Source of the DNA: a candidate division FCPU426 bacterium
GTDB lineage: Bacteria; Oederibacteriota; JAAXVQ01; JAUVAV01
Length of the DNA stretch: 64,000 nucleotides
Direction of reading: 5' to 3'
Assembly (NCBI GenBank): GCA_030591525.1
Contig: JAUVAV010000011.1
Coordinates: 1 to 64,000, forward strand
The notes beneath the pieces are model-generated. The model was not told where the DNA came from, ran no database searches, and was given only the letters and a program-made list of their open reading frames with translations. How positions within the stretch are numbered: position 1 is the first letter of the stretch; each line of letters opens with the position of its first letter. The position numbers and the translations under genes are program-made. Of this stretch, positions 9,147-17,397 are shown piece by piece.

Positions 9147-9362
9147 ATGAAAGTGACGGCCCTGATCCCTAATAAAATAGTAAATGAAGTGAGGCAATAT
9201 GCGGGCGGTAGTACTTTGACCGAAAGCCTTATTGTTGCTCTGAAAGAATGGCTGGCGCTTAAAAAGATAATTGCCTTAAATCGGTCGATTGAGAAGCTGC
9301 CCCTTCAATTTAACGAAGAAACTTCCGCTTATAAGATACGCTTGCATAATCGTAAAAGATGA
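9147..9362 (+). CDS. vapB: VapB-type antitoxin
   Basis: A 71-residue protein that overlaps the PIN-domain toxin gene by four bases (ATGA), the usual antitoxin-toxin coupling. The N-terminal part MKVTALIPNKIVNEVRQYA looks like a ribbon-helix-helix DNA-binding segment of the kind found in VapB antitoxins whose partner is a VapC; the C-terminal part ending in KIRLHNRKR would wrap the toxin. A longer reading frame begins at 9111, but that codon lies inside the -35 box, so ATG 9147 is chosen. The TATCGTAT direct repeat around the -10 box is a probable operator. Function is inferred from position, size and fold-like pattern. Confidence 0.8.
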   Translation: MKVTALIPNKIVNEVRQYAGGSTLTESLIVALKEWLALKKIIALNRSIEKLPLQFNEETSAYKIRLHNRKR

Positions 9363-9736
9363 TAATCCTGGATACATCCGTTTGGATAGAATTTCTGAAA
9401 GGCAAAAGATCGTATTTTACAGCAATAAAAGCGCTATTGGAAAATCGACAAATATTGGCAATAGAGTGTGTTTTTGGCGAGTTATTGCAAGGCGCAAAAA
9501 ATAAAAGGGAGCGTGAAACAATTGTCCTTTATTGGGATAACCTGCCCAAGGTTAATGATGAGGAACTTTGGATTGAAGCTGGTAAATATTCTTTCGCGCA
9601 TAGGCTGATTTCTAAAGGCGTAGGGTTGATAGATTGCGTGATTATTGTTGCCGCGCGCCGGGAAAATGCGCGGATTTGGTCAATTGATAAAAAGCTTAAT
9701 TTCTTGCTGAAAAAAGAAGAAAAGTACGTTATATAG
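9359..9736 (+). CDS. vapC: VapC-type PIN-domain ribonuclease toxin
   Basis: 125 residues, typical PIN-domain length. The acidic metal-binding set is visible: Asp5 in LDTSVWIEF, Glu in ECVFGELLQG, Asp in GLIDCVIIVAA and Asp in SIDKKLN. Such toxins cleave specific RNAs when the antitoxin is degraded. The start overlaps the antitoxin stop, so both come from the promoter at 9111. The gene ends 13 bp before a 28-bp palindrome. The target RNA is unknown. Confidence 0.92.
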   Translation: MIILDTSVWIEFLKGKRSYFTAIKALLENRQILAIECVFGELLQGAKNKRERETIVLYWDNLPKVNDEELWIEAGKYSFAHRLISKGVGLIDCVIIVAARRENARIWSIDKKLNFLLKKEEKYVI

Positions 9737-9749
9737 AATATACCGCTCA

Positions 9750-9777
9750 GTAGGGGCGCACGGCCGTGCGCCCCTAC
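9750..9777. repeat. 28-bp perfect palindrome, core GCACGGCCGTGC
   Basis: It lies between the convergent vapC and glycosyltransferase genes. Its last base is also the last base of the glycosyltransferase stop codon on the minus strand (9777-9779). Confidence 0.9.
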
Positions 9778-10796
9778 TACATATTCCCCCGCAAAACCTC
9801 CGCATACAAAGCCACCAGCTGATTACGAATTGCCTGCTTGTCAAACTGGGTTAATAAAATCCGCGAAATATCCCTGGCTTTTTGGCGGAAAGCCTTATCC
9901 GCGGCAATGCGTTTGGTCAGGCGGATGAATTCATTGGTATCCCCGGCTTTGAGATAGGGATGTTTATAAAGCTGAACGTACTCGGGAATATCCCGGAAAA
10001 TAACCGGCAGTCCGGCGGCCGCGGCTTCCAGCGGAACCAGGGGACAATTTTCCTGGTAACTGGGGAAGAGCAGGAGATCAACGGCGTTGTAAATTGCCGG
10101 CATGTCATTAAGTTCGAAAAGCCCGGGGAATTTAACATGTTCGCCCGCAGCTGCAATCCGCCGATTTAATTTGGCAATGCCCTCGGTCATAAGACCAAAG
10201 GGACGTCCGCCGGCCCATACAAAAGTCAATTCCGGGAAGGCTTCGGCAATGTCCAGAAAATCTTCCACTCCTTTGCGGCCTTGCAGTTGGCCGACACCCA
10301 GCACGACGAAAGAATTTTCGGATAACCCCAGCAGCTTGCGGCCTTGGGCGCGCAATTCAGAAGTGGGAGCGAATTTATCAACCGGGATGGGATTGCCAAT
10401 CCGCACAATGCGGGTATTAGCTTTAAGCTCGCGAATGGCGGATTCCACCATGGGCGAGATGGCGATGCAGACGTCCGCGTAGGAATAAACCCGGCGGAAA
10501 TACCAGCGCACAAAAGGCATAAAGAGCTTCCAGCAGGGCAGGGATCCTTTAATGGAATCCGGAATGACATGCACCGTAAATATTTTGCGTCCGGGATAGC
10601 GGCGTCCTTTCCAGAAATAATACGGACCGTAAGTGTGCGCGTGCAGAACATCGCCCCAGCCTTGGCCGTTGACCACGACTTCAATATCATCATTCAGCTT
10701 GAGCAGATCCACGCAGTCAATAAAAGCGGTATGCACGCCTTGGCCTTTAATAACAAATTCGGTTTCGGAAAGCACATGAATACGAGATTTTTTCAC
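9777..10796 (-). CDS. GT4-family glycosyltransferase
   Basis: 339 residues with the GT-B fold pattern. The N-terminal domain contains the acceptor-side motif KGQGVHTAF and LHAHTYGPYYFW. The C-terminal nucleotide-sugar domain has VVLGVGQLQGRKGVEDF, the strand FVWAGGRPFG and the signature PSYQENCPLVPLEAAAAG with the E-x7-E pair of retaining GT4 enzymes. The overall pattern resembles diglucosyl-diacylglycerol or cell-surface glycan transferases, but the substrate cannot be assigned. It is a monocistronic gene on the minus strand, convergent with vapBC. The stop codon abuts a 28-bp palindrome. Upstream, 10797-10919 is AT-rich with no clear promoter. Confidence 0.88.
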   Translation of the reverse strand: MKKSRIHVLSETEFVIKGQGVHTAFIDCVDLLKLNDDIEVVVNGQGWGDVLHAHTYGPYYFWKGRRYPGRKIFTVHVIPDSIKGSLPCWKLFMPFVRWYFRRVYSYADVCIAISPMVESAIRELKANTRIVRIGNPIPVDKFAPTSELRAQGRKLLGLSENSFVVLGVGQLQGRKGVEDFLDIAEAFPELTFVWAGGRPFGLMTEGIAKLNRRIAAAGEHVKFPGLFELNDMPAIYNAVDLLLFPSYQENCPLVPLEAAAAGLPVIFRDIPEYVQLYKHPYLKAGDTNEFIRLTKRIAADKAFRQKARDISRILLTQFDKQAIRNQLVALYAEVLRGNM

Positions 10797-10919
10797 TTAA
10801 AATTCCTTTAATATGGGTTTAAAAAAAACATATTATCATATTAAGGTCATTGCTGTAATGGAAAATGTGGGTTATGTGTAAATGTGAAATTGCGATTCGC
10901 GGGTATGTATTGTGATTTC

Positions 10920-10991
10920 GTAGGGGCGGGTTCCAAACCCGCCCATCGTGAGATTTGTAACCACGGGCCGGCATGGAAGCCGGCCCCCTAC
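10920..10991. repeat. Two-hairpin GTAGGGGC composite element
   Basis: GTAGGGGC opens a first hairpin (GGGCGGGTTCC with AACCCGCCC); a 20-base linker follows; a second hairpin (GGGCCGGC with GCCGGCCC) closes with CCCCCTAC. Same plan as the units in the array at 4753-5100. It is the only repeat in the 10797-11183 gap, upstream of the TonB-receptor promoter. Confidence 0.8.
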
Positions 10992-11054
10992 AAATGCAAA
11001 AGGCGCAAAGATGATGTTTTTCCTGCGCCCCCTATGGCTAACCGTAAAAAAATA

Positions 11055-11084
11055 TTGACAAAAATAAGCCTTCCATAATAAAAT
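11055..11084 (+). promoter_or_regulatory. Promoter of the first TonB receptor and possibly the Ton operon
   Basis: TTGACA at 11055-11060, 18-bp spacer, TAAAAT at 11079-11084. The sequence before and through the -35 box (A-run, TATTGACAAA) matches the dtxR promoter at 5124. Confidence 0.7.
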
Positions 11085-11097
11085 AAGGCATGCCTAA
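11084..11097. promoter_or_regulatory. DtxR-family operator candidate (TAAGGCATGCCTAA)
   Basis: A near-perfect inverted repeat centred on CATG, overlapping the end of the -10 box and the predicted start site. It shares the TTAGGC half-site with 5154-5168. The position would give metal-dependent repression of the receptor. Confidence 0.6.
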
Positions 11098-11183
11098 TAA
11101 AGGCGGCTTTTTTTTGTTTAATAAGTAAGGCGCAACAAAAAATACAAGGAGCGCCAAAAATAAAAAAAGAAAAGGAGAAAAAA

Positions 11184-13373
11184 ATGCAAGAGAAAAAAGT
11201 TAAAGCAGTAAAATTATTCAGTGCAGCATTATTGTCAATGGCGGTTTTATATCAAGGAACCGTGGCGGCCCGGGTGCAGGGAATACAGGAATATAGAATG
11301 GAGCAGGTGGTGGTGACTGGGACGAAATCGAAACGGGTGCTTTCTGACGTTCCGGTGCGCACAGAAGTTATCACGGCCGAGGATCTGGAATTAAAAGGCG
11401 CGGTTAATTTATACGAAGCCCTGGACGGCGTACCGGGTATCAGGGTGGAAGAGCAATGTTCTTACTGCAATTTTTCCATGGTGCGCATGCAGGGCTTGTC
11501 CGGGGATAATGTCCAGATCCTGATTGACGGTCAGCCGATTTATACCGGCCTGGCGGCGGTCTATGGTTTGCAGCAGATACCGGCTTCCAGTATCGAGCGT
11601 ATCGAGGTGGTCAAGGGCGCCGGCTCTGCCCTTTACGGCAGCAAGGCGGTCTCCGGGGTGATAAATGTAATCACTAAAAAGCCGGGTAAAAAGCCTTCCC
11701 TGGAGGTTGCCACCAGTTTGGGGACGCATAATACTAATAATTACTCCATGAATGCTTCGGCCCGGTTTAATGAAAAGGTGGATATCCTGATTACCGGGCA
11801 AAAAAGCAGCGGCGATATCATTGATGAAAATCAGGATATGGCATCCGACCGCGTATGGAGCAACAATATGTCCAATACGTTTAAAGTAAATATTCATGAT
11901 ATTTTTGGCCGGGATGTTATTCAGGTTAACGGCCGGTTTATTGAAGAGGCCAGAAAAGGCGGTGAACTGCCGGATGCCTATCTAAATCCTTTTAACGAGG
12001 GAAGCGAACATATCAATACTATCCGGCAGGAAGCTTCGCTGGGTTATAGCCGGGATTTTGACGCCGGCCAGGCATGCGATTTTAATTTTACCTATACCCG
12101 GCATAATCGTGATGCCACCAATGACACCTTTCTCGGTGACTTCCTTGACATTAACGGGAATTATCCCACTAGCGACCTGCTTCTGCCCTATCTGGCCGGC
12201 GAGACGCTTTATTTTGCGGATACCAATTTTACCCAGCCCTTTACGGCCGGCGGAGAGCATCGCCTTCTGGGCGGGGTGTCATTTAGCCATAATTACCTTA
12301 AAGAGAGCGGCATGTATGTGATTGTGGATGATACGGATCCGAATTATGGGTCGCCCTATAAGTCCCACAGCTTTAAAGAGGCTGATGATTGGGGCCTTTA
12401 CATCCAGGATGAGTGGGCCCTAATGGAAAATTTGGAATTGGTGATCGGCGGACGCTATGACAGGCATAAGTCCAAAAGTATATTCAGCGGAGGCGAGGAA
12501 CTGGGGCTTTTGCCGAGGGAACTGGTTTTTGAGGCGGATTCCTTTATGCCGCGCAGCGGCCTGATGGTCAAGCCGCTCCCGGAAATGACGGTCCGGGCGG
12601 CCATTGGCCAGGGATTCAGGGTGCCGTTTGGATTTGCCGAAGACCTGCACCTTTGCAGCGGATCACCCCGGGTTTTTAAAAGCGAGAACTTAAAGGCGGA
12701 AAAATCCATCAGCTATAACGCAAGTATTGATTATGGGCGGGCCTGGTATAACCTCAGCCTGAATATTTTTAGAACCGATCTTACTGATAAAATAGATTTA
12801 GCAGACGCGGAAGACGGCAGCCCGGCCGCAAGCCTGGGCTATGATTATGTATGGGAGAATCTGGGCAAGGCCTATACCCAGGGGCTGGAACTGGGCGCGG
12901 AGCTGAGTCCGCTTAATAACTTGATTTTGAAAGCGGATTTTACCTGCACTGACGCTCAGTACCAGGAGGCGCGCGGAGATTGGGAGAATCATCCGGTCCA
13001 TGGCGATAAATATTTCGCAGATAGCAAATATATTTCGCGGGTTCCCCAATTTTCAGCCGGTGCCGATGTTGTCGCACAGCCGGGGAGTTGGAAATTTTTC
13101 GCCGGCCTTGACCTGATTGGGCCGCAATACATTGATTACAATGCCAATGATGACGTGGAGGATCCGGCCAGCGAAATAGTAAAGACCGATTCCTATATGA
13201 TTATGAACTTGAGCGCAGCCTATACTTTCCAGGAGATAGGTTTAACCCTGTTGGCCGGGGCGAAGAATCTATGGGATGAAAGACAGACTGATAAGCGGCC
13301 GGATGACGCCGCCTTTATTTACAAACCCCTGACCGGCCGCATTTTATATGCCGGAGCTAAAATAGCGTTTTAA
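11184..13373 (+). CDS. TonB-dependent outer-membrane receptor (metal/tetrapyrrole type, receptor 1)
   Basis: 729 residues with a signal peptide (about 1-29), a TonB box near MEQVVVTGT, a plug domain (about 45-165: VRTEVITAEDLE, IDGQPIYTG, IERIEVVKGAGSALYGS, GVINVITKKPG) and a 22-strand barrel ending in phenylalanine, as the BAM machinery prefers. An unusual CSYC pair sits in the plug (positions 11457-11468). The FRAP/NPDL-type boxes of haem receptors are only partly kept (FRVP, SENL). The start ATG follows AAAAGGAG. Its promoter has a DtxR-like box, and a Ton motor operon follows, so it is probably the substrate-specific entry port for an iron or other metal complex. The ligand is not proven. 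Confidence 0.9.
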   Translation: MQEKKVKAVKLFSAALLSMAVLYQGTVAARVQGIQEYRMEQVVVTGTKSKRVLSDVPVRTEVITAEDLELKGAVNLYEALDGVPGIRVEEQCSYCNFSMVRMQGLSGDNVQILIDGQPIYTGLAAVYGLQQIPASSIERIEVVKGAGSALYGSKAVSGVINVITKKPGKKPSLEVATSLGTHNTNNYSMNASARFNEKVDILITGQKSSGDIIDENQDMASDRVWSNNMSNTFKVNIHDIFGRDVIQVNGRFIEEARKGGELPDAYLNPFNEGSEHINTIRQEASLGYSRDFDAGQACDFNFTYTRHNRDATNDTFLGDFLDINGNYPTSDLLLPYLAGETLYFADTNFTQPFTAGGEHRLLGGVSFSHNYLKESGMYVIVDDTDPNYGSPYKSHSFKEADDWGLYIQDEWALMENLELVIGGRYDRHKSKSIFSGGEELGLLPRELVFEADSFMPRSGLMVKPLPEMTVRAAIGQGFRVPFGFAEDLHLCSGSPRVFKSENLKAEKSISYNASIDYGRAWYNLSLNIFRTDLTDKIDLADAEDGSPAASLGYDYVWENLGKAYTQGLELGAELSPLNNLILKADFTCTDAQYQEARGDWENHPVHGDKYFADSKYISRVPQFSAGADVVAQPGSWKFFAGLDLIGPQYIDYNANDDVEDPASEIVKTDSYMIMNLSAAYTFQEIGLTLLAGAKNLWDERQTDKRPDDAAFIYKPLTGRILYAGAKIAF

Positions 13374-13378
13374 GCGAT

Positions 13379-13444
13379 GGGGGGACGTTCTCAATTTAAC
13401 AACTTAATTGTCTCTTTAAGTTGTTAAATTGAGAACGTCCCCCC
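13379..13444. repeat. Perfect 29-bp inverted repeat with 8-base loop (REP-like)
   Basis: Arms 13379-13407 and 13416-13444 are exact reverse complements, starting GGGGGGACGTTC and ending GAACGTCCCCCC. No T-tract follows. It separates the receptor from the Ton operon by forming a very stable hairpin 5 bp after the stop codon, so it could attenuate read-through; a mobile REP/MITE origin is also likely. Confidence 0.85.
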
Positions 13445-13461
13445 GCTATAAGAGGAAAGAG

Positions 13462-14334
13462 ATGATGATCCGAAAAAGAGAAAATAAAAGGGATGCCGGC
13501 ATAAGAGTCTTGGCGCTGGCTTTGTCCGCCATGGCATGCTGCCTAGGTGTTTGCGCTGCCCAGGAGGGTTTGCCTGATCAGCATAAAGAACTGTACCAAG
13601 CGCACAAAATAACGTATCGCGAATCGCATAAGGCGGTCGCGCTTACCCGGACCTTGGAAAGCCTGGCGGAAAAACTGGCGCGCCTTCAGCAGCAGGTGGA
13701 AATGGAGAAACAATCCTGGCAGGAGGAAAAGGCCAACCTGGAACAAACATTCAAACTTCTGCGTAAAGAGAAAACCCTGCTGGAAAAAGAAATCCGCACT
13801 ACGAAAAAAAATAAAAATACTCAAAGGGCTGAGCGCGCGCAGTGGCTGGAGGAAGAACGGCGGTATACAAAGGTTTTGGGAAATTGCGGTCCCACGCTGA
13901 GCCGGGCGGAAGCGAATTTATTAAAATGGCAAAAGCGTTTGCCGCCGGCTTTGCTCTTGCTTCTGAAAAAGCAGTTCAACCGACTGAACCGCAGCCATGA
14001 GCGGTCCGTGTCGCAAAGGCTGCAATTGGTTCTGAATTTATACGGAAAAATCGAAGGATTTCAGCATAGGGCACATTTGGTCAGGGAGGTTTTAACCATA
14101 AAGGGAGGGCGGAAAAAAGAATTTGATGTGCTTTACCTGGGCTTGGCGCAGGGATTTGCCGTCAGCCGGGACAACCAACAAGCCGGTCTGGGACGTCCGG
14201 ACATAGGAACCTGGAACTGGGACTGGCATCCGGAATTGATAGGTAAGATACGGCTAAGTATGGACTATTACCGGCATAATAAAACCGCGGATTTTGTGCT
14301 CTTGCCCCTGCGCATTAACAAGGAATTGCCATGA
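13462..14334 (+). CDS. DUF3450-like periplasmic coiled-coil protein of the Ton operon
   Basis: 290 residues. A hydrophobic stretch (about 13-34, ending in VCAAQEG) is a signal peptide. A long charged coiled coil follows (about 60-150, many Glu, Lys, Gln and Leu). The last hundred residues, with GTWNWDWHPEL and LLPLRIN near the end, fit the DUF3450 pattern known from TonB2/TtpC operons of Vibrio and relatives. An in-frame ATG at 13429 lies inside the inverted repeat; ATG 13462 or 13465 after AGAGGAAAG is better. The stop overlaps the next start (ATGA), so translation is coupled to the TtpC-like gene. Probable role: periplasmic part of the energy-transfer complex. Confidence 0.7.
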   Translation: MMIRKRENKRDAGIRVLALALSAMACCLGVCAAQEGLPDQHKELYQAHKITYRESHKAVALTRTLESLAEKLARLQQQVEMEKQSWQEEKANLEQTFKLLRKEKTLLEKEIRTTKKNKNTQRAERAQWLEEERRYTKVLGNCGPTLSRAEANLLKWQKRLPPALLLLLKKQFNRLNRSHERSVSQRLQLVLNLYGKIEGFQHRAHLVREVLTIKGGRKKEFDVLYLGLAQGFAVSRDNQQAGLGRPDIGTWNWDWHPELIGKIRLSMDYYRHNKTADFVLLPLRINKELP

Positions 14335-15719
14335 AGCGGCTATTAACGCTGATTTCAATGCTGGCCATTATTCAAACCATTGGGACGTCTGCCGGGGCGG
14401 GCAATAAATTGGATCAGGCTGTTCTGGCCCTGGAAGCGGACATTAAAAAAGCGAGCTCCCAATTAACGGAGCTCCGCAAGCGGCATTCCGCGGAGCGGAT
14501 CATGCTGAGCCGCAGGATCGCCGAATTGGAAAGCGGAATTATTCCCCTCAGGGAAAAGCGGCAGGAGCTGAAAGATATAATCTGGATGAAGGAGACCGGT
14601 TATCAGCAGTTGCAGGCTCGGGCAGGTTCTTTAAAAGAAGAGGTGAGTTTCTGCGCCTCCCTGCTCTCGGAGTATTACCGGGAGATGACGGTCCGCATGA
14701 CCTTGGCAGAGGAAAACCATTTAAAAGAAACCAGGCCGGAGATTGACCGGGTTTTGAGGGCAGAATCTTCGGAAACCGTGCTGGAGGGCATTCAGCCCAT
14801 GCTGGATATGATCAGCCATCAAAACCAAGTTAACCTGGGCGGGACAGTCTTTAAAGGACAGGCTTTGGATAAAAACGGTTTGCTCTATTCCGGAACTTTT
14901 GTCCGGGCCGGACCAATTGATTTTTTTGTGGATGATAAAGGAAAGACAGCGGGTCTGACCGGCTTAAACCCGGGAAGTGCCATTCCGCAAATTATATTAG
15001 GATTAAACGCGGAGAATCTGCAGGACCTGGCTCTTGGCCGCGAAGCCGAGGTATTGCTGGATTTTACCTTGGGCGAAGCTATAAAGGTGAAACAGCATAA
15101 AAAATCCTGGTTCCAGCATATCCGGGCCGGCGGGATTGTCATGATTCCCATATTGGGACTGGGCCTGCTCTGTCTGGGAGTGGCGATTCGGAAATTCATT
15201 GAACTGCGGAAATTAAAAACCCATGTAGAACCGGTTATCGCCAATGTTCTGGCTTTTATTCATCGCGGCGATATTCAGCAGGCCGGGAACGAAGCCCGGA
15301 AAGCGGGAGCGCCGATTGCGCCGGTTTTGGCCGAAGGCGTACACCATTATAACGCGCCTCAGGAGCATATTGAGGAAATAATGCATGAACAGATTTTAAG
15401 CCAAATTCCGGCCCTGGAAAAAAACCTTCCGGTTTTAGCCGTATCAGCCGCGGTCTTGCCGCTTTTAGGTCTGTTAGGCACGGTTACCGGTATGGTCCAT
15501 ACTTTTGACCTGATGGCGATTTTCGGAACCGGCAAAGTAAACCTGCTTTCCGGGGGTATCAGCGAGGCCTTGATCACAACGGAATTCGGTCTGATAACCG
15601 CCATTCCCGCACTCCTGGTTCACGCTTATTTATCAAAGCGGGTTAAAACCGTGGTCCATACCATGGAACAAACCGCGATTGCTTTTGTGAATGGATTGCA
15701 TATCAGGAAGAAAAAATGA
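14331..15719 (+). CDS. TtpC-like protein: periplasmic coiled coil + MotA/TolQ/ExbB proton channel domain
   Basis: 462 residues. A signal peptide (about 1-23) is followed by a DUF3450-like coiled-coil periplasmic region to about residue 255, then a TolQ/ExbB domain: first membrane helix GIVMIPILGLGLLCLGVAI, cytoplasmic loop, and the paired helices with VLPLLGLLGTVTGMVHTF and ALITTEFGLITAIPALLVH. This is the architecture of TtpC, the additional ExbB-like component of TonB2 systems. It overlaps both neighbours by four bases. It probably assembles with the ExbB, ExbD and TonB encoded next to couple proton flow to outer-membrane transport. Assignment is by domain order and context. Confidence 0.82.
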   Translation: MKRLLTLISMLAIIQTIGTSAGAGNKLDQAVLALEADIKKASSQLTELRKRHSAERIMLSRRIAELESGIIPLREKRQELKDIIWMKETGYQQLQARAGSLKEEVSFCASLLSEYYREMTVRMTLAEENHLKETRPEIDRVLRAESSETVLEGIQPMLDMISHQNQVNLGGTVFKGQALDKNGLLYSGTFVRAGPIDFFVDDKGKTAGLTGLNPGSAIPQIILGLNAENLQDLALGREAEVLLDFTLGEAIKVKQHKKSWFQHIRAGGIVMIPILGLGLLCLGVAIRKFIELRKLKTHVEPVIANVLAFIHRGDIQQAGNEARKAGAPIAPVLAEGVHHYNAPQEHIEEIMHEQILSQIPALEKNLPVLAVSAAVLPLLGLLGTVTGMVHTFDLMAIFGTGKVNLLSGGISEALITTEFGLITAIPALLVHAYLSKRVKTVVHTMEQTAIAFVNGLHIRKKK

Positions 15720-16342
15720 ATAACCTGATAGAGAGTTTCCAGTACTGGATCAAAGGTGGCTGGCTGCTTATTCCCCTGGCCGGAGTCTGCATATTTATCT
15801 GGTACTACTTTATAAAAATGAATGGGCGTTTAAAAAAACTTCTGTCCGCGCCCGAGGGTATAGAAGACGAACTGCAGGAGGAATTGGCCAGGAGCCATAG
15901 CTGGAGCCGGGTAAAACCTCCGGCTTTGGGCCAGGCTTGCCGAATAAACTACATGATCGCTTATGCCATTGAAAGGCTCAGACAAGGCCGGGATTTAATC
16001 CATATCTTCAGCGAGATGAGACAAAAAGAGTTTGCGCCTTTTGAGCGTGATCTGGCCGTGCTGAGCGCGCTGGTAACTTCCGCCCCTTTGCTGGGATTGC
16101 TGGGCACAGTGTTCGGCATGGTTAATACCTTTTCAGCCATTGCGGAACGGTCCAGCCAAACCACGGAATTAATGGCCTCGGGGATCAGCCAGGCCCTGAT
16201 TACCACCCAATTTGGCCTGATTATCGCGATTCCCGGCATTTTCGGCATTTCCTTGCTGCGGAAAAAACTGCAACAGGTAGAGGTGCGTTTTTCAGCATTG
16301 CAAATTCACTTTTCTTTAGGCCTGCACCGGAGGGGGCAATGA
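15716..16342 (+). CDS. exbB: ExbB/TolQ proton channel protein
   Basis: 208 residues, short for ExbB, lacking any periplasmic N-terminal extension. A first membrane helix (about 15-33), a cytoplasmic loop, and two conserved helices with TSAPLLGLLGTVFGMVNTF and LITTQFGLIIAIPGIFGI, the hallmark of TolQ/ExbB/MotA channels. Overlaps by ATGA with both the TtpC-like gene and exbD. It would form the pentameric inner-membrane channel around the ExbD dimer. Confidence 0.9.
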   Translation: MNNLIESFQYWIKGGWLLIPLAGVCIFIWYYFIKMNGRLKKLLSAPEGIEDELQEELARSHSWSRVKPPALGQACRINYMIAYAIERLRQGRDLIHIFSEMRQKEFAPFERDLAVLSALVTSAPLLGLLGTVFGMVNTFSAIAERSSQTTELMASGISQALITTQFGLIIAIPGIFGISLLRKKLQQVEVRFSALQIHFSLGLHRRGQ

Positions 16343-16740
16343 ACCGTCATCGATATTTACAATCTTCGGACTCGGTGGAGATCAATATATCGCCATTGAT
16401 TGATATGATGTTTTTACTGCTGATATTTTTTATCGTGACCACTGCTTTTGTGGAAGAGATTGGCATACAAATCCAGAAACCCAAGGCTGCCAGCGCGCAA
16501 AATCTGGAAAAGCAAAGCATCATGCTGGGAGTTTCGGAAAACGGCGGCGTAATTTATGGCGGTAATGAAATCGGGCTGAGCGGTGTTCGCGCTTTAGTAT
16601 CCCGCCTGCTGAAAGACCGGGAGCGGCCCGTGATTATTATTGCCGACACCCAGAGCCGGAGCGGAATAGTAGTGGATGTGATAGATGAATGCAAACTGGC
16701 CGGAGCCAAACAGGTAAGTATTGCCACGGAGGCGGAATGA
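16339..16740 (+). CDS. exbD: ExbD/TolR biopolymer transport protein
   Basis: 133 residues, normal for the family. A short cytoplasmic N-terminus with EINISPLIDMMFLLLIFFIV: the aspartate in the single membrane helix is the conserved proton-carrying residue. The C-terminal periplasmic domain begins around residue 45. Translation is coupled on both sides by ATGA overlaps. Functions with the ExbB and TonB encoded next to it. Confidence 0.93.
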   Translation: MNRHRYLQSSDSVEINISPLIDMMFLLLIFFIVTTAFVEEIGIQIQKPKAASAQNLEKQSIMLGVSENGGVIYGGNEIGLSGVRALVSRLLKDRERPVIIIADTQSRSGIVVDVIDECKLAGAKQVSIATEAE

Positions 16741-17387
16741 ACCCCCCCAGGTTGTATTGTCCGGATATGGGACCGAAGTGGAGCTATAAGGTGGCAATTG
16801 CCGGTATTCTGATTACTCTGGGCATTTTTTTATCATTGCCCCTGCTCGATATGCTGGTTCGTCAGAAAAAACGGCTTAAAATTCGCCAGGTCTCGGTCAC
16901 GGAGATACGCAAGACATTGCCGCGTATTCCGCCGCCCATAAGAAAAAGGACAAAAGCCTGGAAGCCTAAGTTGGCCGAGCCCCGGCAGAGTCTCGCCATG
17001 ACGCGAATTAATGCCGCTTTGAGCCTGGAACCGGGCTTCGGGGATTTCAGCCTGAATTTTGGGCCATCCCTGATGGCAGGGGCCGGGGATCTGGTTTTTG
17101 ATATTTCCGAGGTGGACCAACCACCCCGGGGAGTATTTACAATGTTGCCGATATATCCCCTGGCCGCGAAGTTAAAAAACTTGAAGGGCCGGGTAGTGCT
17201 GGCATTTGTTGTCAAGGGTGACGGCACGGTTGACCGGATAGCAGTCCAATCCGCATCGCCCGCCGGTGTGTTTGAGCAGGCAGCGATTAATGCGGTAAAA
17301 AAGTGGCGGTTTAAACCGGGGACCAGGAGGGGCAAGCCCGTGGCCACGCGGGTTATTCAGCCCCTGGAGTTTAGTTTGGAGAGATAG
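16737..17387 (+). CDS. tonB: TonB energy transducer
   Basis: 216 residues. A short N-terminus, a membrane helix (VAIAGILITLGIFLSLPLLD), a modest basic Pro/Lys segment (PRIPPPIRKRTKAWKPK) much shorter than the classical Pro-rich spacer, and a C-terminal TonB domain from about residue 130 with YPLAAKLKNLKGRVVLAFVV, AAINAVKKWRFKPG and a final strand. The longer reading frame from 16689 lies within exbD; ATG 16737 overlaps the exbD stop and is chosen. The short spacer is a feature of TonB2-like proteins, which may need the TtpC/DUF3450 partners to reach the outer membrane. Confidence 0.88.
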   Translation: MNPPRLYCPDMGPKWSYKVAIAGILITLGIFLSLPLLDMLVRQKKRLKIRQVSVTEIRKTLPRIPPPIRKRTKAWKPKLAEPRQSLAMTRINAALSLEPGFGDFSLNFGPSLMAGAGDLVFDISEVDQPPRGVFTMLPIYPLAAKLKNLKGRVVLAFVVKGDGTVDRIAVQSASPAGVFEQAAINAVKKWRFKPGTRRGKPVATRVIQPLEFSLER

Positions 17388-17397
17388 GGAGAAGAAA

